A DNA stretch of 45,412 bases from an uncultured Bacteroidota bacterium (GCA_903839195.1 CAIMBK010000096.1:1-45412), one strand, 5' to 3'. Shown: positions 18,490-28,623, numbered from the stretch's first letter. Notes: generated from the letters alone by a model not told the origin. Translations and numbers: made by a program.

Positions 18490-19272
18490 ATGATAAAACT
18501 AATTTCAATATTGGCTTTGGGACTTTTTGTTTTTGGATGTTCATCATCAAAAAAAACAATTACTTTTTCAAAAAATCAAGTAATTGCGCACCGTGGAGCA
18601 TGGAAAAAGAAAGGATTTCCACAAAATTCAATTGCTTCATTACATCAGGCTATTGCATTAAAATGTGCTGGATCTGAATTTGATGTGCGAATGACCGCTG
18701 ATGATTCATTAGTAATAAATCACGACTCGGTATATAATTCACTTCAAATTGAAAAAACTAAGTATCAAGATTTATTAGCTTTTAAACTTTCAAATGGCGA
18801 GAAATTACCTACATTGAGAGAATATATAATGGCAGGAATTAAAAATAATAGCACCACAAGATTAGTTTGCGAAATTAAACCGTCTGATATAAGTAAGGAA
18901 AGAGGTGAAATTATTGCTTCCAGAGTAATCCAATTAGTTCAAGAACTAAAAGCAGAGAATTGGATGGTATATATTAGTTTTGATTTTCAAATTTTAAAAG
19001 AAATTATAGCTTTAAATCCAACAGCAAAAACACAATATTTAGAAGCTAATAAAACTCCCGAACAATTAATGGTTGAAGGAATTTCTGGTGCGGATTATTA
19101 TTTTTCGGATTTCAAATTACATCCCGAGTGGATTAAAAGCGCTAAAAAAAATCAAATTTTATTAAATGCTTGGACAGTTAATGATTCAGTTGAAATGGAT
19201 TGGTTTTTATCGAATAATTTTGATTTTATTACTACAAATGAACCGGAAATGTTGTTGGAAAAATTGAAATAA
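18490..19272 (+). CDS. Glycerophosphodiester phosphodiesterase-like lipoprotein
   Basis: The 260-residue protein has a lipoprotein signal with Cys17 (LFVFGCSSS). The GDPD barrel shows H34-R35-G, E63 and D65 in SEFDVRM, H78-D79, and a CEIKPS strand. The canonical PEN motif reads PQN here (Q45), so a usual metal-ligand Glu is absent. A GDPD enzyme would hydrolyse glycerophosphodiesters such as deacylated lipids or teichoic-type polymers. Its place in an amino-sugar locus suggests either removal of glycerophosphate decorations or a modified activity. Both are inference. Confidence 0.87.
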   Translation: MIKLISILALGLFVFGCSSSKKTITFSKNQVIAHRGAWKKKGFPQNSIASLHQAIALKCAGSEFDVRMTADDSLVINHDSVYNSLQIEKTKYQDLLAFKLSNGEKLPTLREYIMAGIKNNSTTRLVCEIKPSDISKERGEIIASRVIQLVQELKAENWMVYISFDFQILKEIIALNPTAKTQYLEANKTPEQLMVEGISGADYYFSDFKLHPEWIKSAKKNQILLNAWTVNDSVEMDWFLSNNFDFITTNEPEMLLEKLK

Positions 19273-19359
19273 AGTTCTAATTGAATCTATTAATACCAAA
19301 TTAATCCAAAAATAATAATTATTTTTACATCAATCCACTCATATAAATAGCTTTAAGGA

Positions 19360-20523
19360 ATGTATAAAATAATTTTACTAATTGATTTTACCGAAGATTA
19401 CGGGAAAAGTCTTTTAAGAGGGATTACAAGATATTCAAAAGAATCGGGTCACTTTTTATTTTGTAGAATGCCTTTGCATTTTAGGGAAAACCTAAATATG
19501 GATCAAATAATAAATTTTGCTAAAGAGTGGAAAGCAGATGGAATCATAGGGCAGTTTTATAATAATTCTGACATTCAAAAATTAATTGACACTAAAATTT
19601 CAATTATTGCAGAAGATTTCAAAGAAAGGTTTGATGAATTCTCAAATATTTCAGGTGCTTATTTTGAAACAGGGCAAATGGGAGCCAAGTATTTTATAAA
19701 TAAAGGCTATTCAAATTTTGCTTTTTATGGTTTTAATAATATTGTTTGGTCAAGGGAGCGTGCGGATGGATTTGAAGATTCTGTTGTAAAACATGGTAAA
19801 AAAGTGCATTTTTTTAATCCTAAGAAAATGGCATCACGTGAATTATGGCATTATAAACCTTCGGCATTGAATAATTGGCTTCTCTCTTTGCCTAAGCCAA
19901 TTGCAATAATGGCTTGTGATGATGAACGAGCTCAAAATATTACTGAAGCCTGCCGGCTTTCTAAAATTAAAATACCTGAAGAAATTGCTATTTTAGGGGT
20001 TGATAATGACGATGTTACTTGTAATTTGGCCGATCCCCCTTTGTCGAGTATTGGTTTAGGAATTGAACAAGGTGGTTATGAAGCGGCAAAATTGATGCAC
20101 TTATTAATTGAAAATAAAGACCAAAAACCGTACAACATAATTGTGAAACCAACTTCTGTTTTTACACGACAATCAACAGATATCTGTGCAACAACAGACA
20201 ATCAAATTGCAAAAGCATTGAATTTCATCCATCAGAACATTGAGAATAACATCAATGTGGATGATGTTTTGAAAAAAGTTTCTATTTCTCGAAGGGCATT
20301 AGAAAAAAGATTTTTAGAAGTTACAGGTTCTGCGATTTATAAATATATCTGCGATTTAAGAATTCAAAAATTTTCAATAAAATTATTGGAATCCGATAAA
20401 TCAATATATGAAATAGCTATAGAACTTGGTTTTTCTGACAATAAAAATATTTCAAGATTGTTCAAACAAGTAAAAGGGTGCACTCCGTTGCAGTACAGAA
20501 AGTCAAATGCTATTATTCTTTAG
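19360..20523 (+). CDS. XylR-type regulator: sugar-binding domain plus AraC HTH
   Basis: The 387-residue cytoplasmic regulator has a LacI/periplasmic-binding-protein-like sensor over about 1-270 (start MYKIILLIDFTEDYGKSLLR; ILGVDNDDVTCNLADPPLSS near 217). An AraC-type double HTH covers about 285-385 (VSISRRALEKRFLEVTG and FSDNKNISRLFKQVKGCTPL). This is the XylR layout. It most likely senses a sugar released by this locus and controls one or both arms. The dyads at 11385, 11559 and 29050 are candidate sites, without proof. Its stop codon abuts the stop codon of the convergent GH20 gene. Confidence 0.93.
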   Translation: MYKIILLIDFTEDYGKSLLRGITRYSKESGHFLFCRMPLHFRENLNMDQIINFAKEWKADGIIGQFYNNSDIQKLIDTKISIIAEDFKERFDEFSNISGAYFETGQMGAKYFINKGYSNFAFYGFNNIVWSRERADGFEDSVVKHGKKVHFFNPKKMASRELWHYKPSALNNWLLSLPKPIAIMACDDERAQNITEACRLSKIKIPEEIAILGVDNDDVTCNLADPPLSSIGLGIEQGGYEAAKLMHLLIENKDQKPYNIIVKPTSVFTRQSTDICATTDNQIAKALNFIHQNIENNINVDDVLKKVSISRRALEKRFLEVTGSAIYKYICDLRIQKFSIKLLESDKSIYEIAIELGFSDNKNISRLFKQVKGCTPLQYRKSNAIIL

Positions 20524-23067
20524 TTATTGATTTTCTATTTTTGTTAATTTGCTTTTTCTGCCATTTGATGAAAAGGCACAAAATGTAATTTTCCCTTTTG
20601 TATTTATTGGATTGGAATATATTTTACTTTTTAAATTAGGTTCAGACCCATCAGTTGTATATCTAATTGTAAATCCAGGCATTTGAATATTAGCACTTAT
20701 TATTCCATTTTGAATTGTTGTTCCAACTGGAGGTATTCGATATTTATAGCCTCCAAAATAATAATCCAAAAGAGGCAATTCTTTTTTTCCAAGTACATTT
20801 ACAAAAATTGACCAATCTTTATTGTATAATAATTCACTTTTAGCTTCATCTTTTTCGGTTACCCAAGTCGGATTTTGAACCCAATTTCTTTCCGCTAAAG
20901 CCAATAATTTTGGAAACAATAAATACTCTAAAATGGTTGTATTTCGAACATTTTCACTAAATAATTGTCCTTGAATCCCAAGGATATTTGATTCTCCAAA
21001 AGCTGTTAATCGTTCTTTTCCTATAAATAAGCTAGGCTCAATAGGATTTCCACCCGTATCTTCTTTAGTGTTTTTATAATAATTAAAAGGAATAAAATAG
21101 AATGGTTTATCAATATTATTAAAACCACCCCAATAATAACCTGGTTCATCTGCTGCTTTTTCATAAGCCAAATCAAAATATAAATTGCTGACACAAGAAA
21201 GCACCACTTTATATCCGGCATTTGCTAATTTATAAGGCAAGTCTTCAGAACCCCATCCAATTCCGTTATTCCATACGTGAGCACGAAACCCTTTGTTAAT
21301 AAAATCTAAATTTGGAATATATTTTTTCTCCCCATTAATAATTGTTTTTCGCATTGCAATTTCTTCCCAACCAGAAAGTTTTAGTTTCCGTTTGCTTAAA
21401 ATCGACTCCATTTTCTCAAAATAATAATACCATAAATCATCAGTTGATTTAACAGTTTTATTTTCAGCTATTAATTTTGTACATAATGGCGATAATTCCC
21501 AAGTACCTGAAGGAACTTCATCACCACCGAGGTGGATCGTTTCTATTGGTGCATTTGCTTCTTTATATAGATTTAAAATCTCATCAATAACTTTTTCCAA
21601 AAAAGAATAAGTAGATGGTAACGCAACACACATCACGTTATCTGTCCAAAGTTGTGCCGATGTGTGAATTGATTTGTCATTAATATCTCTAAGTAAATAG
21701 CGCTCAGCTTCTTCCTGATTTCCTAATTTCATATAATATTCATACCTCGAATCCATCGCTTTTATAGCTGCACGACTGTGTCCAGGGGATTCTATTTCAG
21801 GAATTACTTGGATATGTCTTTCAGTTGCGTATTTTAATATTGCGATAAAATCTTTAGTGGAATAATAGCCACTTCCTGGATAACTTCCAGTATTAGGACC
21901 GCTTCCATACGAAGGTAATAAGTAATTGTTAGTATTTACGGAATGTCCTCGCTTTCCTCCAATTTCAGTTAACTCAGGTAATGATGGTATTTGAATTCTC
22001 CAACCTTCATCATCACTAAAATGAAAGTGAAAAGCATTCATTTTATACAATGACATGGCGTCCAAAATTTTAAAAATGGTTTCTTTGTTTTGGAAATTAC
22101 GCGCTACATCAATCATAAAGCTTCTAAATTCAAAACGAGGTTCGTCTTTTACGTAGCAATTTTTAATGACAATTGAAGGTGATATTTTCTTCCAAACAGC
22201 AATAGGTAATAAAGATTTTATCGATTGAATACCATAAAAAATTCCGCTTCCTGTTTTGGCATTTATTTCAATTTTATCCGCTTTAACACTAAGAATATAT
22301 TCTTCGGAATTTAAGTTTTCGCCTTTAATCAGGATTTCTTTTTTGCCTTTTACTAATGGATTTACTGCAATTTTGACCCCTGTAATTTTAAAAATTTCTT
22401 TAGATAAATACTTGGCCTCTGATAAAAAAGCAACTTCAGAAGTAATACTAACGTTTGAATCTAAAATAAATTCTCCTGTATTTTCTTTGAAATATTTTGG
22501 AGTGGGAAAAATTTTTGGCAGTTTTTCAATCGGAATATTATCAATTTTATTATTATTTTTAAAGGTATCTTCAGGTGTAATGAAATTTACCGTTGGGTCT
22601 AAAATTGGTTTTAAATTGTAATTTTCCACGGTAATCCCATTGTTCAAATTACTATCCCAAACCAAGTAAATACCAGAAGGAGCAGCTGTTAAATTTAGGA
22701 TAGAACCTTCCGAAACAAATTTTATTGAAGCGCTCTGATTACTTTTAATACCTTTAAAATCTGCAGAAGGTTTTATTTGAAATAAATCGCCATTTATATG
22801 TGAAATTGAAAAATCTGTATTTTCTAATATAGGATAAATCTTACGATTATAATTAAAATAAAGTGTCCATCCGCTTGAAGGAAAATCTATTTTGCTATTA
22901 TTAATAAATTTTAAAACGCTTGATGCTTTTTCTTCTTTATTGTAATTGTTTGTAATTAATTCCCAATTAATTTGAAGTTTTTTGACGTCAAAAAAATGTG
23001 TTTCTTGAGAATAACATACTACCGTGCTGAAATACAAAAGAATATATATATATATTGAACGTTTCAT
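20524..23067 (-). CDS. GH20 beta-N-acetylhexosaminidase
   Basis: The 847-residue exported enzyme releases terminal GlcNAc/GalNAc from chito-oligosaccharides or glycans. The order is: signal peptide (ends near VVCYSQ), a CHB_HEX-like carbohydrate-binding domain (about 25-160), a GH20b domain (about 185-310), the GH20 barrel (about 315-720), and a chitobiase-type C-terminal domain with IRYTTDGSEP near 800. The catalytic pair is D516-E517 in HLGGDEV. It ends the susC-susD-lipoprotein-GH20 run, with a 27-base gap from the lipoprotein gene. Together with NagB it makes GlcNAc the probable product of the locus. Confidence 0.95.
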   Translation of the reverse strand: MKRSIYIYILLYFSTVVCYSQETHFFDVKKLQINWELITNNYNKEEKASSVLKFINNSKIDFPSSGWTLYFNYNRKIYPILENTDFSISHINGDLFQIKPSADFKGIKSNQSASIKFVSEGSILNLTAAPSGIYLVWDSNLNNGITVENYNLKPILDPTVNFITPEDTFKNNNKIDNIPIEKLPKIFPTPKYFKENTGEFILDSNVSITSEVAFLSEAKYLSKEIFKITGVKIAVNPLVKGKKEILIKGENLNSEEYILSVKADKIEINAKTGSGIFYGIQSIKSLLPIAVWKKISPSIVIKNCYVKDEPRFEFRSFMIDVARNFQNKETIFKILDAMSLYKMNAFHFHFSDDEGWRIQIPSLPELTEIGGKRGHSVNTNNYLLPSYGSGPNTGSYPGSGYYSTKDFIAILKYATERHIQVIPEIESPGHSRAAIKAMDSRYEYYMKLGNQEEAERYLLRDINDKSIHTSAQLWTDNVMCVALPSTYSFLEKVIDEILNLYKEANAPIETIHLGGDEVPSGTWELSPLCTKLIAENKTVKSTDDLWYYYFEKMESILSKRKLKLSGWEEIAMRKTIINGEKKYIPNLDFINKGFRAHVWNNGIGWGSEDLPYKLANAGYKVVLSCVSNLYFDLAYEKAADEPGYYWGGFNNIDKPFYFIPFNYYKNTKEDTGGNPIEPSLFIGKERLTAFGESNILGIQGQLFSENVRNTTILEYLLFPKLLALAERNWVQNPTWVTEKDEAKSELLYNKDWSIFVNVLGKKELPLLDYYFGGYKYRIPPVGTTIQNGIISANIQMPGFTIRYTTDGSEPNLKSKIYSNPINTKGKITFCAFSSNGRKSKLTKIENQ

Positions 23068-23094
23068 AAATGGATTTAATAAATAATTATTTTC

Positions 23095-24063
23095 TTAAAA
23101 TGCAGAGTAGCAAGCACCTAATTCATTTTTAGAACTGTTAATATAGCTATTGTAAATGGATAAGGACCATTTTTTACCTGTAATCATATCTGCTAAATAC
23201 AAATCGTATTCTCCTTTTCCTCCATTGCGTGTACTTGATAGTAATACCGTGTGGCTGTTAACTGGGTATGCATCAGAAAAATCGGAATCGGATTCATTGA
23301 AAGGTAGTTTTTGCGAAAGTGTTCCGTCAAAATACCCTAAATAAACTTGGTCACTACTTGTTGATTTTGAAAATAAATATGAATTTGCATCAATGACAAT
23401 TGGGTAATATTCATTGATATTTATTATAGCAGCTAATGATTGTGTGGTACCATCTGTTATTGAATATTTGATAATATCGGCTGTAGAATTATTGGGTTCG
23501 CTTCCTGAATATATAATACTATTTCCGTCAGAACTATAATACGGCATAGATGCTTCGGTATTGGGTACTACAAAATTCCTCAAGTTATTTCCTGAAGTAT
23601 CCATTTCGGTTAAAATTCCATTTCGTTTGAATATTATTTTACTTCCATCAAATGAAAATTTCGGGTCTTCATCACGTCCAAGTGAATTTTCAGTTAGATT
23701 TTGTGGTTGAGCGGTTGTTCCTAAAGTATAAATATAAATATCCCAACTGTTTGTGATTTGTGATATTCCCATAAATGCAATTGTTGTTCCATCAGCTGAA
23801 AAATGAGCATTCATAGCATTTGTAATTGCCCAATTTTGACTTAAATTAGTTCTTTCTTTTGAGCTAAAATTGTATAGAAACAATTGAGAGTCGTTACAAT
23901 TGTAGCAGGAATAGGTGTGGTAAATTAATCTCCCTGTTAAAACAGGTGCAGGTGTGTTGTCAATTGGTACAATTGGAATTTCAAAATTTAAACTTGAGCT
24001 TGTACAAGAACTTACTAAAAGAAGCATAGTAAAATTTATAAAAAAGGCAAAGTAGATTTTCAT
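23095..24063 (-). CDS. TolB/PD40-like beta-propeller lipoprotein
   Basis: The 322-residue protein has a lipoprotein signal (LLLVSSCTSS, Cys20). It has at least four propeller-like blades with SADGTTIAFMG, SFDGSKIIFKRNG and SSDGNSIIYSGSEP. A CYNCND segment near the N-terminus is unusual for the family. It lies between SusD and GH20 and is probably surface- or periplasm-facing. A glycan-binding or structural role is possible; no catalytic residues are evident. Expression may be damped by the hairpin after susD. Confidence 0.85.
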   Translation of the reverse strand: MKIYFAFFINFTMLLLVSSCTSSSLNFEIPIVPIDNTPAPVLTGRLIYHTYSCYNCNDSQLFLYNFSSKERTNLSQNWAITNAMNAHFSADGTTIAFMGISQITNSWDIYIYTLGTTAQPQNLTENSLGRDEDPKFSFDGSKIIFKRNGILTEMDTSGNNLRNFVVPNTEASMPYYSSDGNSIIYSGSEPNNSTADIIKYSITDGTTQSLAAIININEYYPIVIDANSYLFSKSTSSDQVYLGYFDGTLSQKLPFNESDSDFSDAYPVNSHTVLLSSTRNGGKGEYDLYLADMITGKKWSLSIYNSYINSSKNELGACYSAF

Positions 24064-24091
24064 GTTTCCAATTTATATATTGCATAAAAAT

Positions 24092-24128
24092 AAAGAATAC
24101 TTCGAAGAAAATCTCCGAAGTATTCTTT
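24092..24128 (-). terminator. Strong hairpin between susD and the lipoprotein gene
   Basis: A 13-bp stem AAAGAATACTTCG/CGAAGTATTCTTT with an 11-base loop is followed on the minus strand by ATTTTTAT. It lies inside the probable operon and could give partial termination, so that SusC/SusD are made in excess over the downstream genes. Confidence 0.75.
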
Positions 24129-24167
24129 ATTTTTGAATTATTCAAAAAACTAATTTATTTGTTTCTA

Positions 24168-25679
24168 CTAATACCCAGGATTTTGAGTTAAATTAGGATT
24201 TGCGTCTCTTTCTAATTGAGGTATTGGACATAACCATTTTTCAGTTGTACAATTGTAGTTGATGTTTATTGGCGCACTTGGTGTTCCACCTCCACAAGTA
24301 TATTTAACCTCATTTAAGTTATTCATAGTAGATGTAGCAATACCTGCACGAACTAAGTCGTCCCAACGTTGACCTTCAAAAGCCAATTCTAATCTTCTTT
24401 CATTTAAAATTTTAGCTTTTAAATCTGATTTTGAAGAAGCTGTAATCGGAGTTAACCCTACCCTTGCGCGAATTTGATTAGTTGTAGATAAAGCACCTCC
24501 TAAATCATTTAATTCATTTTGAGCTTCTGCTTTTAATAATATTACATCCGCAAGACGCAATAAATACAAATGATCACCACTATTCCATCCGTCTGGATGT
24601 TTTTGTTTGTAGTTGAAAGGTGCAGCAATTGCTGGGTCTCCGCATGGATTCCAGTTTTCGTCTGTCCAAGGAAGATTATTCCAAAAGATTATATTTGCAT
24701 TTTTACGAACCATATCATTTTCAGTTGTATAGGCCGCAACTAAATTTTTAGAAGGAATACAATATTTTTGCCATCCATCTTCAGGTGCTAAATACAATTG
24801 AACTGCCCAATTAGAAACATCCCAATTTCCACCTTGAAAAGAAATTTCAAGAATAGATTCATTGTTCATATAATTACTACCGTCGAATAAATCAGCATAA
24901 TTTCCCAAAAGACTATATCCTGCTTGACTATTTATTACAGCATTTGAATATTGTAAAACTTTAGAATAATCTCTATCGCTTCTTTGAGCCCAAATTTTAG
25001 CCAATAAAGCATTTGCTGCGCCTTTTGTAGCTCTAACTTTATCTTCCATTAAACCGCCAGGGTAATTGTCTGGTAAATTAGCAACCGCAACTTGAAGATC
25101 TTCATTAATTTGATTGTAAACTTCCGTTTCTGAAGCACGAGGTAAGTTAATTGCAGATGCATCTGTGGAATTAGAATTCAGTTCTAAAGGAACTCCGCCG
25201 TAGGTTTTCACTAATTGATAATAGTGAAAGGCACGTAAAAAACTAGCCTGTCCAATTATTTTTTCTTTTAAGTTATCAACTCCTAAAGCAGGATCGTTTA
25301 CGCTATTTATTTTTCCCAAAATAATATTACAACGAGCAATCCCTTTGTAGAGCGCAACCCAATTGGCGAACATTCGGCTGTTTCCAGTTGAAATATCCAA
25401 ATTATCATAGGCTACAATTGGAGCGTCACCTCCACCTCCTGCATATGCATTATCTGATCGAACATCTTGTAAAAGTACATTATCCCATTGATAATATTCT
25501 TCATAAAAAATTCTATAAGCTCCAGTTAACGCATTGTCTAAGTCTTGCGCTGAATTATAGGCATTTCCTGTGGTAAGTGATGATTCTGGTTTTAAGTCTA
25601 AAAAGTCGCTACAAGAGCTAAGTGTTAAGAATAGTAGTGACAAACATACTAATCTGATTTTGTTATTTTTATTTTTCAT
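24168..25679 (-). CDS. SusD/RagB-type glycan-binding lipoprotein
   Basis: This 503-residue surface lipoprotein caps the SusC pore and binds glycan. The lipobox Cys is at residue 23 (LFLTLSSCSD). Typical SusD features follow: SDFLDLKPESS at the N-terminus, TPR helices with RAFHYYQLVKTYGGVPL near 150, and the RRLELAFEGQRWDDLVRAG segment near 430. The ending QLERDANPNLTQNPGY is the normal SusD tail. It starts 10 bases after the end of susC, so the pair is cotranscribed. Confidence 0.96.
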   Translation of the reverse strand: MKNKNNKIRLVCLSLLFLTLSSCSDFLDLKPESSLTTGNAYNSAQDLDNALTGAYRIFYEEYYQWDNVLLQDVRSDNAYAGGGGDAPIVAYDNLDISTGNSRMFANWVALYKGIARCNIILGKINSVNDPALGVDNLKEKIIGQASFLRAFHYYQLVKTYGGVPLELNSNSTDASAINLPRASETEVYNQINEDLQVAVANLPDNYPGGLMEDKVRATKGAANALLAKIWAQRSDRDYSKVLQYSNAVINSQAGYSLLGNYADLFDGSNYMNNESILEISFQGGNWDVSNWAVQLYLAPEDGWQKYCIPSKNLVAAYTTENDMVRKNANIIFWNNLPWTDENWNPCGDPAIAAPFNYKQKHPDGWNSGDHLYLLRLADVILLKAEAQNELNDLGGALSTTNQIRARVGLTPITASSKSDLKAKILNERRLELAFEGQRWDDLVRAGIATSTMNNLNEVKYTCGGGTPSAPININYNCTTEKWLCPIPQLERDANPNLTQNPGY

Positions 25680-25689
25680 AATGTTATAT

Positions 25690-28623
25690 TTAAAAAGTAA
25701 GATTTATACCAAAAATTATATCTCTTGTTTGTGGATAAGTACCATAATCAACTCCTGGGGCAATATTTTTGTAGGAGTTGTTTGTATTATTTCCGTAAAC
25801 ACTAACTTCTGGGTCTAAACCTGAGTATTTGGTAATTGTGAAAAGGTTTGTTCCTGTTACATAGAAATATACTTTTCCTATATTAAACCTATTAGCAATT
25901 GTATCAGATAATGAATATCCAAGAGTAAGTGATTTTAATCTTATGTATGACCCGTCTTCAATGTATCGAGAAGATATCTTGGTATTATGATCGACTCCAT
26001 AATTAATTCTTGGCATATCAGTAATTGTATTGGTTGGTGTCCAATGGTTTAATACTGTTGTAAGTTGGTTGCCTTCATCAAACATTCCTTCTGTTTCAAT
26101 TCTACTTGCATTAAAAACATCATTACCTTGAACTCCTTGTAAAAAGAAGTTTAATGACCAATTTTTGTAACTAAAATTATTAGTAATTCCAAAAGTATAA
26201 TCAGGATTTGCTTTTCCAATGATAGTTTGGTCACCATCACTTAAATCGCCACTTCCATCAATGTCTCTGTAAATAATATCTCCAGTTACTGGGTCAACTC
26301 CGTCAGAAATATAACCGTAAAAAGTACCTAATTCTTCCCCTTCTTTTGCAATTGCAACCATTCCTCTATCGGAGATACTTCCTAATTTAATACTCCCGCC
26401 TGGCAAACTTGTAATTTTACTTTTATTAAAAGCAATATTAAAATCGGTATCCCATTTTAATTCGTGTATTAAATTTTTTGAACTTACTTGAAATTCAAAT
26501 CCACGATTTTCCATTGCTCCAACATTTAACAGTGCATCTGTAAAACCTGTACTTGAAGGTATTTTTTTATTTAGAAGCATTTCGCTAGTTTTCTTGATAT
26601 AAAAATCACTGGTAATAGATAAACGGTTGTTTAATAATGAAACATCGATTCCAAAATTGGTTTGTTTTGTAGTTTCCCATTTAAGTTCTGGATTTTCTAA
26701 TGTAGAAGATGTTGAACCAGGAACTACATTTCCATTAAAAACATAAGGAGATCCCGGATTTACTAATCCGTAATGAGAATAATCGCCTACCTGACCATTT
26801 CCAACAATACCCCAACCAGCTCTAAGTTTCAAGTCGTTTACTACTTTTACATCTTTAAAGAAGCTTTCTTTTGAAATTCTCCATCCTCCTGAAAACGAAG
26901 GAAAATAACCCCATCGGTTAGATTTTCCAAAACCTGAAAAAGCATCAGCACGGAAATTTGTTGTTAAATAATAAGTGTCTTCATAGCTATAATTTACTCT
27001 TCCAAAATAAGCTAAATTTCTTCCTTTAGAACTATCATATCCGGCTGTTCTAATGGAACCTCCATTTACAGTATGAACGGCTGAACTACCAAATCCTTTG
27101 GCATCAATTGAAGAGGTTGAATACTCTTTTTCGGATGCAATAGTTCCTAATAATGCAGAGATAATATGCTTGTTGTAGGCTTTATTGAAAGTAACTGTGT
27201 TTTCAGAAATCCAAAAAGTATTTTGAGAATTACTCAAAGATGCCATTCCTTTAAATCCTCTACCTTCCTTACTTCGATATGGGTCAACCCAAGAGTTATA
27301 AGTGCTGTTGAATTGTTCAAATCCAAGCATTGTTTTGAATTTAAAGTTATTCAAAAAAGAAACTTCGCCATAGGCACTTCCATTAAATCTATAATTTTGA
27401 TAGGCATGCTCATTCTTTAAAATTAAAGCAATTGGATTTTCTAAATCTTGAATAAAAGGATTTACTCCAAATGTTCCGTCAGCATTGTAAACAGAATTTA
27501 CAGGTGCACCAGTCATAAGAGCCAAAACCGCTCCGTATTTACGGTTTTCATTAACATCTATATCTTTCCATTTATTATAAGAAATGCTTGTACCTACTTT
27601 AATTTTATCTGAAATTTTATGATCAAGATTTAATTTATATGTAAATCGTTCCAATTCATTAGTAATAACAACACCCTCTTGTTTAAGGATGGTACCAGAC
27701 ATATAATAATTGGTTTTAGAATCTCCTCCAGAAACTCCTAACTGATAATTAGTGGTGTTAGCAGTTCTAAATGCTTGGTCTTGCCAGTTGTTGTCATTAG
27801 GATACAAACTCCAGTTGATAGTTTGTCCCATTTCGGTCATATAATTTTTATATTGTGACGCATTTAATACATCCAATTTTTTAGAAACATTAGAAAAACC
27901 AGTATACGTATTAAATGTTACTTTAGTTTTTTGATTTCCGCCTCGTTTTGTCGTTATAAGCACAACACCATTTGCACCTGAAGCTCCATAAATTGCAGCA
28001 GAAGATGCATCTTTAAGAACGGTTAATGTTTCAATATCGGAAGGACTAATTTCATTAATTGATTCTGTTGGAACACCATCTACAATATATAAAGGTTCGC
28101 TTCCAGCAGTAATTGTTGAGGTTCCCCTCACTCTAATTGAAAAGCCGCCTTGTGGCTGACCAGAAGGTCTAATAATTTGAACTCCCGCCATTTTTCCCTC
28201 AAGTGAGTTTGCAAATTGTGCATTTGCTTTTCCTTCAAACTCCTTAGATGTTACAATTGCAACTGCACCGGTAAGATCTTTCTTTTTGGTAGATCCATAC
28301 CCAACAACTACTACTTCCTGTAAAGAAATATCTTGTAAAATTAGCATAATGTTAATCGTAGTTTGTGTATTCACTTTCACAGATTGAGAAGCAAATCCAA
28401 GGTAACTAAAATTTAAAACAGCATTTTTCGGCAAATTGCTTAAAGTGTATTTTCCATTAACATCTGTTTCTGTTTTGATATTGGAATTTTGAACCTGAAC
28501 ATTTACTCCTGGAACACTCCCAGAAGAGTCGGTAACTTTACCAGTAACCGTTTGCGCGTGACTTAATCCGTTTAATAACAGTAATACTGCAATGAACAGA
28601 CTTTTTTTTAGAGTTTTAATCAT
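25690..28623 (-). CDS. SusC/RagA-type TonB-dependent transporter
   Basis: The 977-residue outer-membrane importer has a signal peptide ending in GLSHAQ. A carboxypeptidase-regulatory-like domain covers about 25-110, a plug domain about 115-225 (VVVGYGSTKKKDLTGAVAIV; SLEGKMAGVQI), and the rest is a 22-strand barrel ending in a terminal aromatic strand (DIIFGINLTF). Length is typical of SusC. With SusD it defines this as a polysaccharide utilisation locus. The leader contains a short hairpin ACTTCG-ATAG-CGAAGT at 28681-28696. Confidence 0.97.
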   Translation of the reverse strand: MIKTLKKSLFIAVLLLLNGLSHAQTVTGKVTDSSGSVPGVNVQVQNSNIKTETDVNGKYTLSNLPKNAVLNFSYLGFASQSVKVNTQTTINIMLILQDISLQEVVVVGYGSTKKKDLTGAVAIVTSKEFEGKANAQFANSLEGKMAGVQIIRPSGQPQGGFSIRVRGTSTITAGSEPLYIVDGVPTESINEISPSDIETLTVLKDASSAAIYGASGANGVVLITTKRGGNQKTKVTFNTYTGFSNVSKKLDVLNASQYKNYMTEMGQTINWSLYPNDNNWQDQAFRTANTTNYQLGVSGGDSKTNYYMSGTILKQEGVVITNELERFTYKLNLDHKISDKIKVGTSISYNKWKDIDVNENRKYGAVLALMTGAPVNSVYNADGTFGVNPFIQDLENPIALILKNEHAYQNYRFNGSAYGEVSFLNNFKFKTMLGFEQFNSTYNSWVDPYRSKEGRGFKGMASLSNSQNTFWISENTVTFNKAYNKHIISALLGTIASEKEYSTSSIDAKGFGSSAVHTVNGGSIRTAGYDSSKGRNLAYFGRVNYSYEDTYYLTTNFRADAFSGFGKSNRWGYFPSFSGGWRISKESFFKDVKVVNDLKLRAGWGIVGNGQVGDYSHYGLVNPGSPYVFNGNVVPGSTSSTLENPELKWETTKQTNFGIDVSLLNNRLSITSDFYIKKTSEMLLNKKIPSSTGFTDALLNVGAMENRGFEFQVSSKNLIHELKWDTDFNIAFNKSKITSLPGGSIKLGSISDRGMVAIAKEGEELGTFYGYISDGVDPVTGDIIYRDIDGSGDLSDGDQTIIGKANPDYTFGITNNFSYKNWSLNFFLQGVQGNDVFNASRIETEGMFDEGNQLTTVLNHWTPTNTITDMPRINYGVDHNTKISSRYIEDGSYIRLKSLTLGYSLSDTIANRFNIGKVYFYVTGTNLFTITKYSGLDPEVSVYGNNTNNSYKNIAPGVDYGTYPQTRDIIFGINLTF

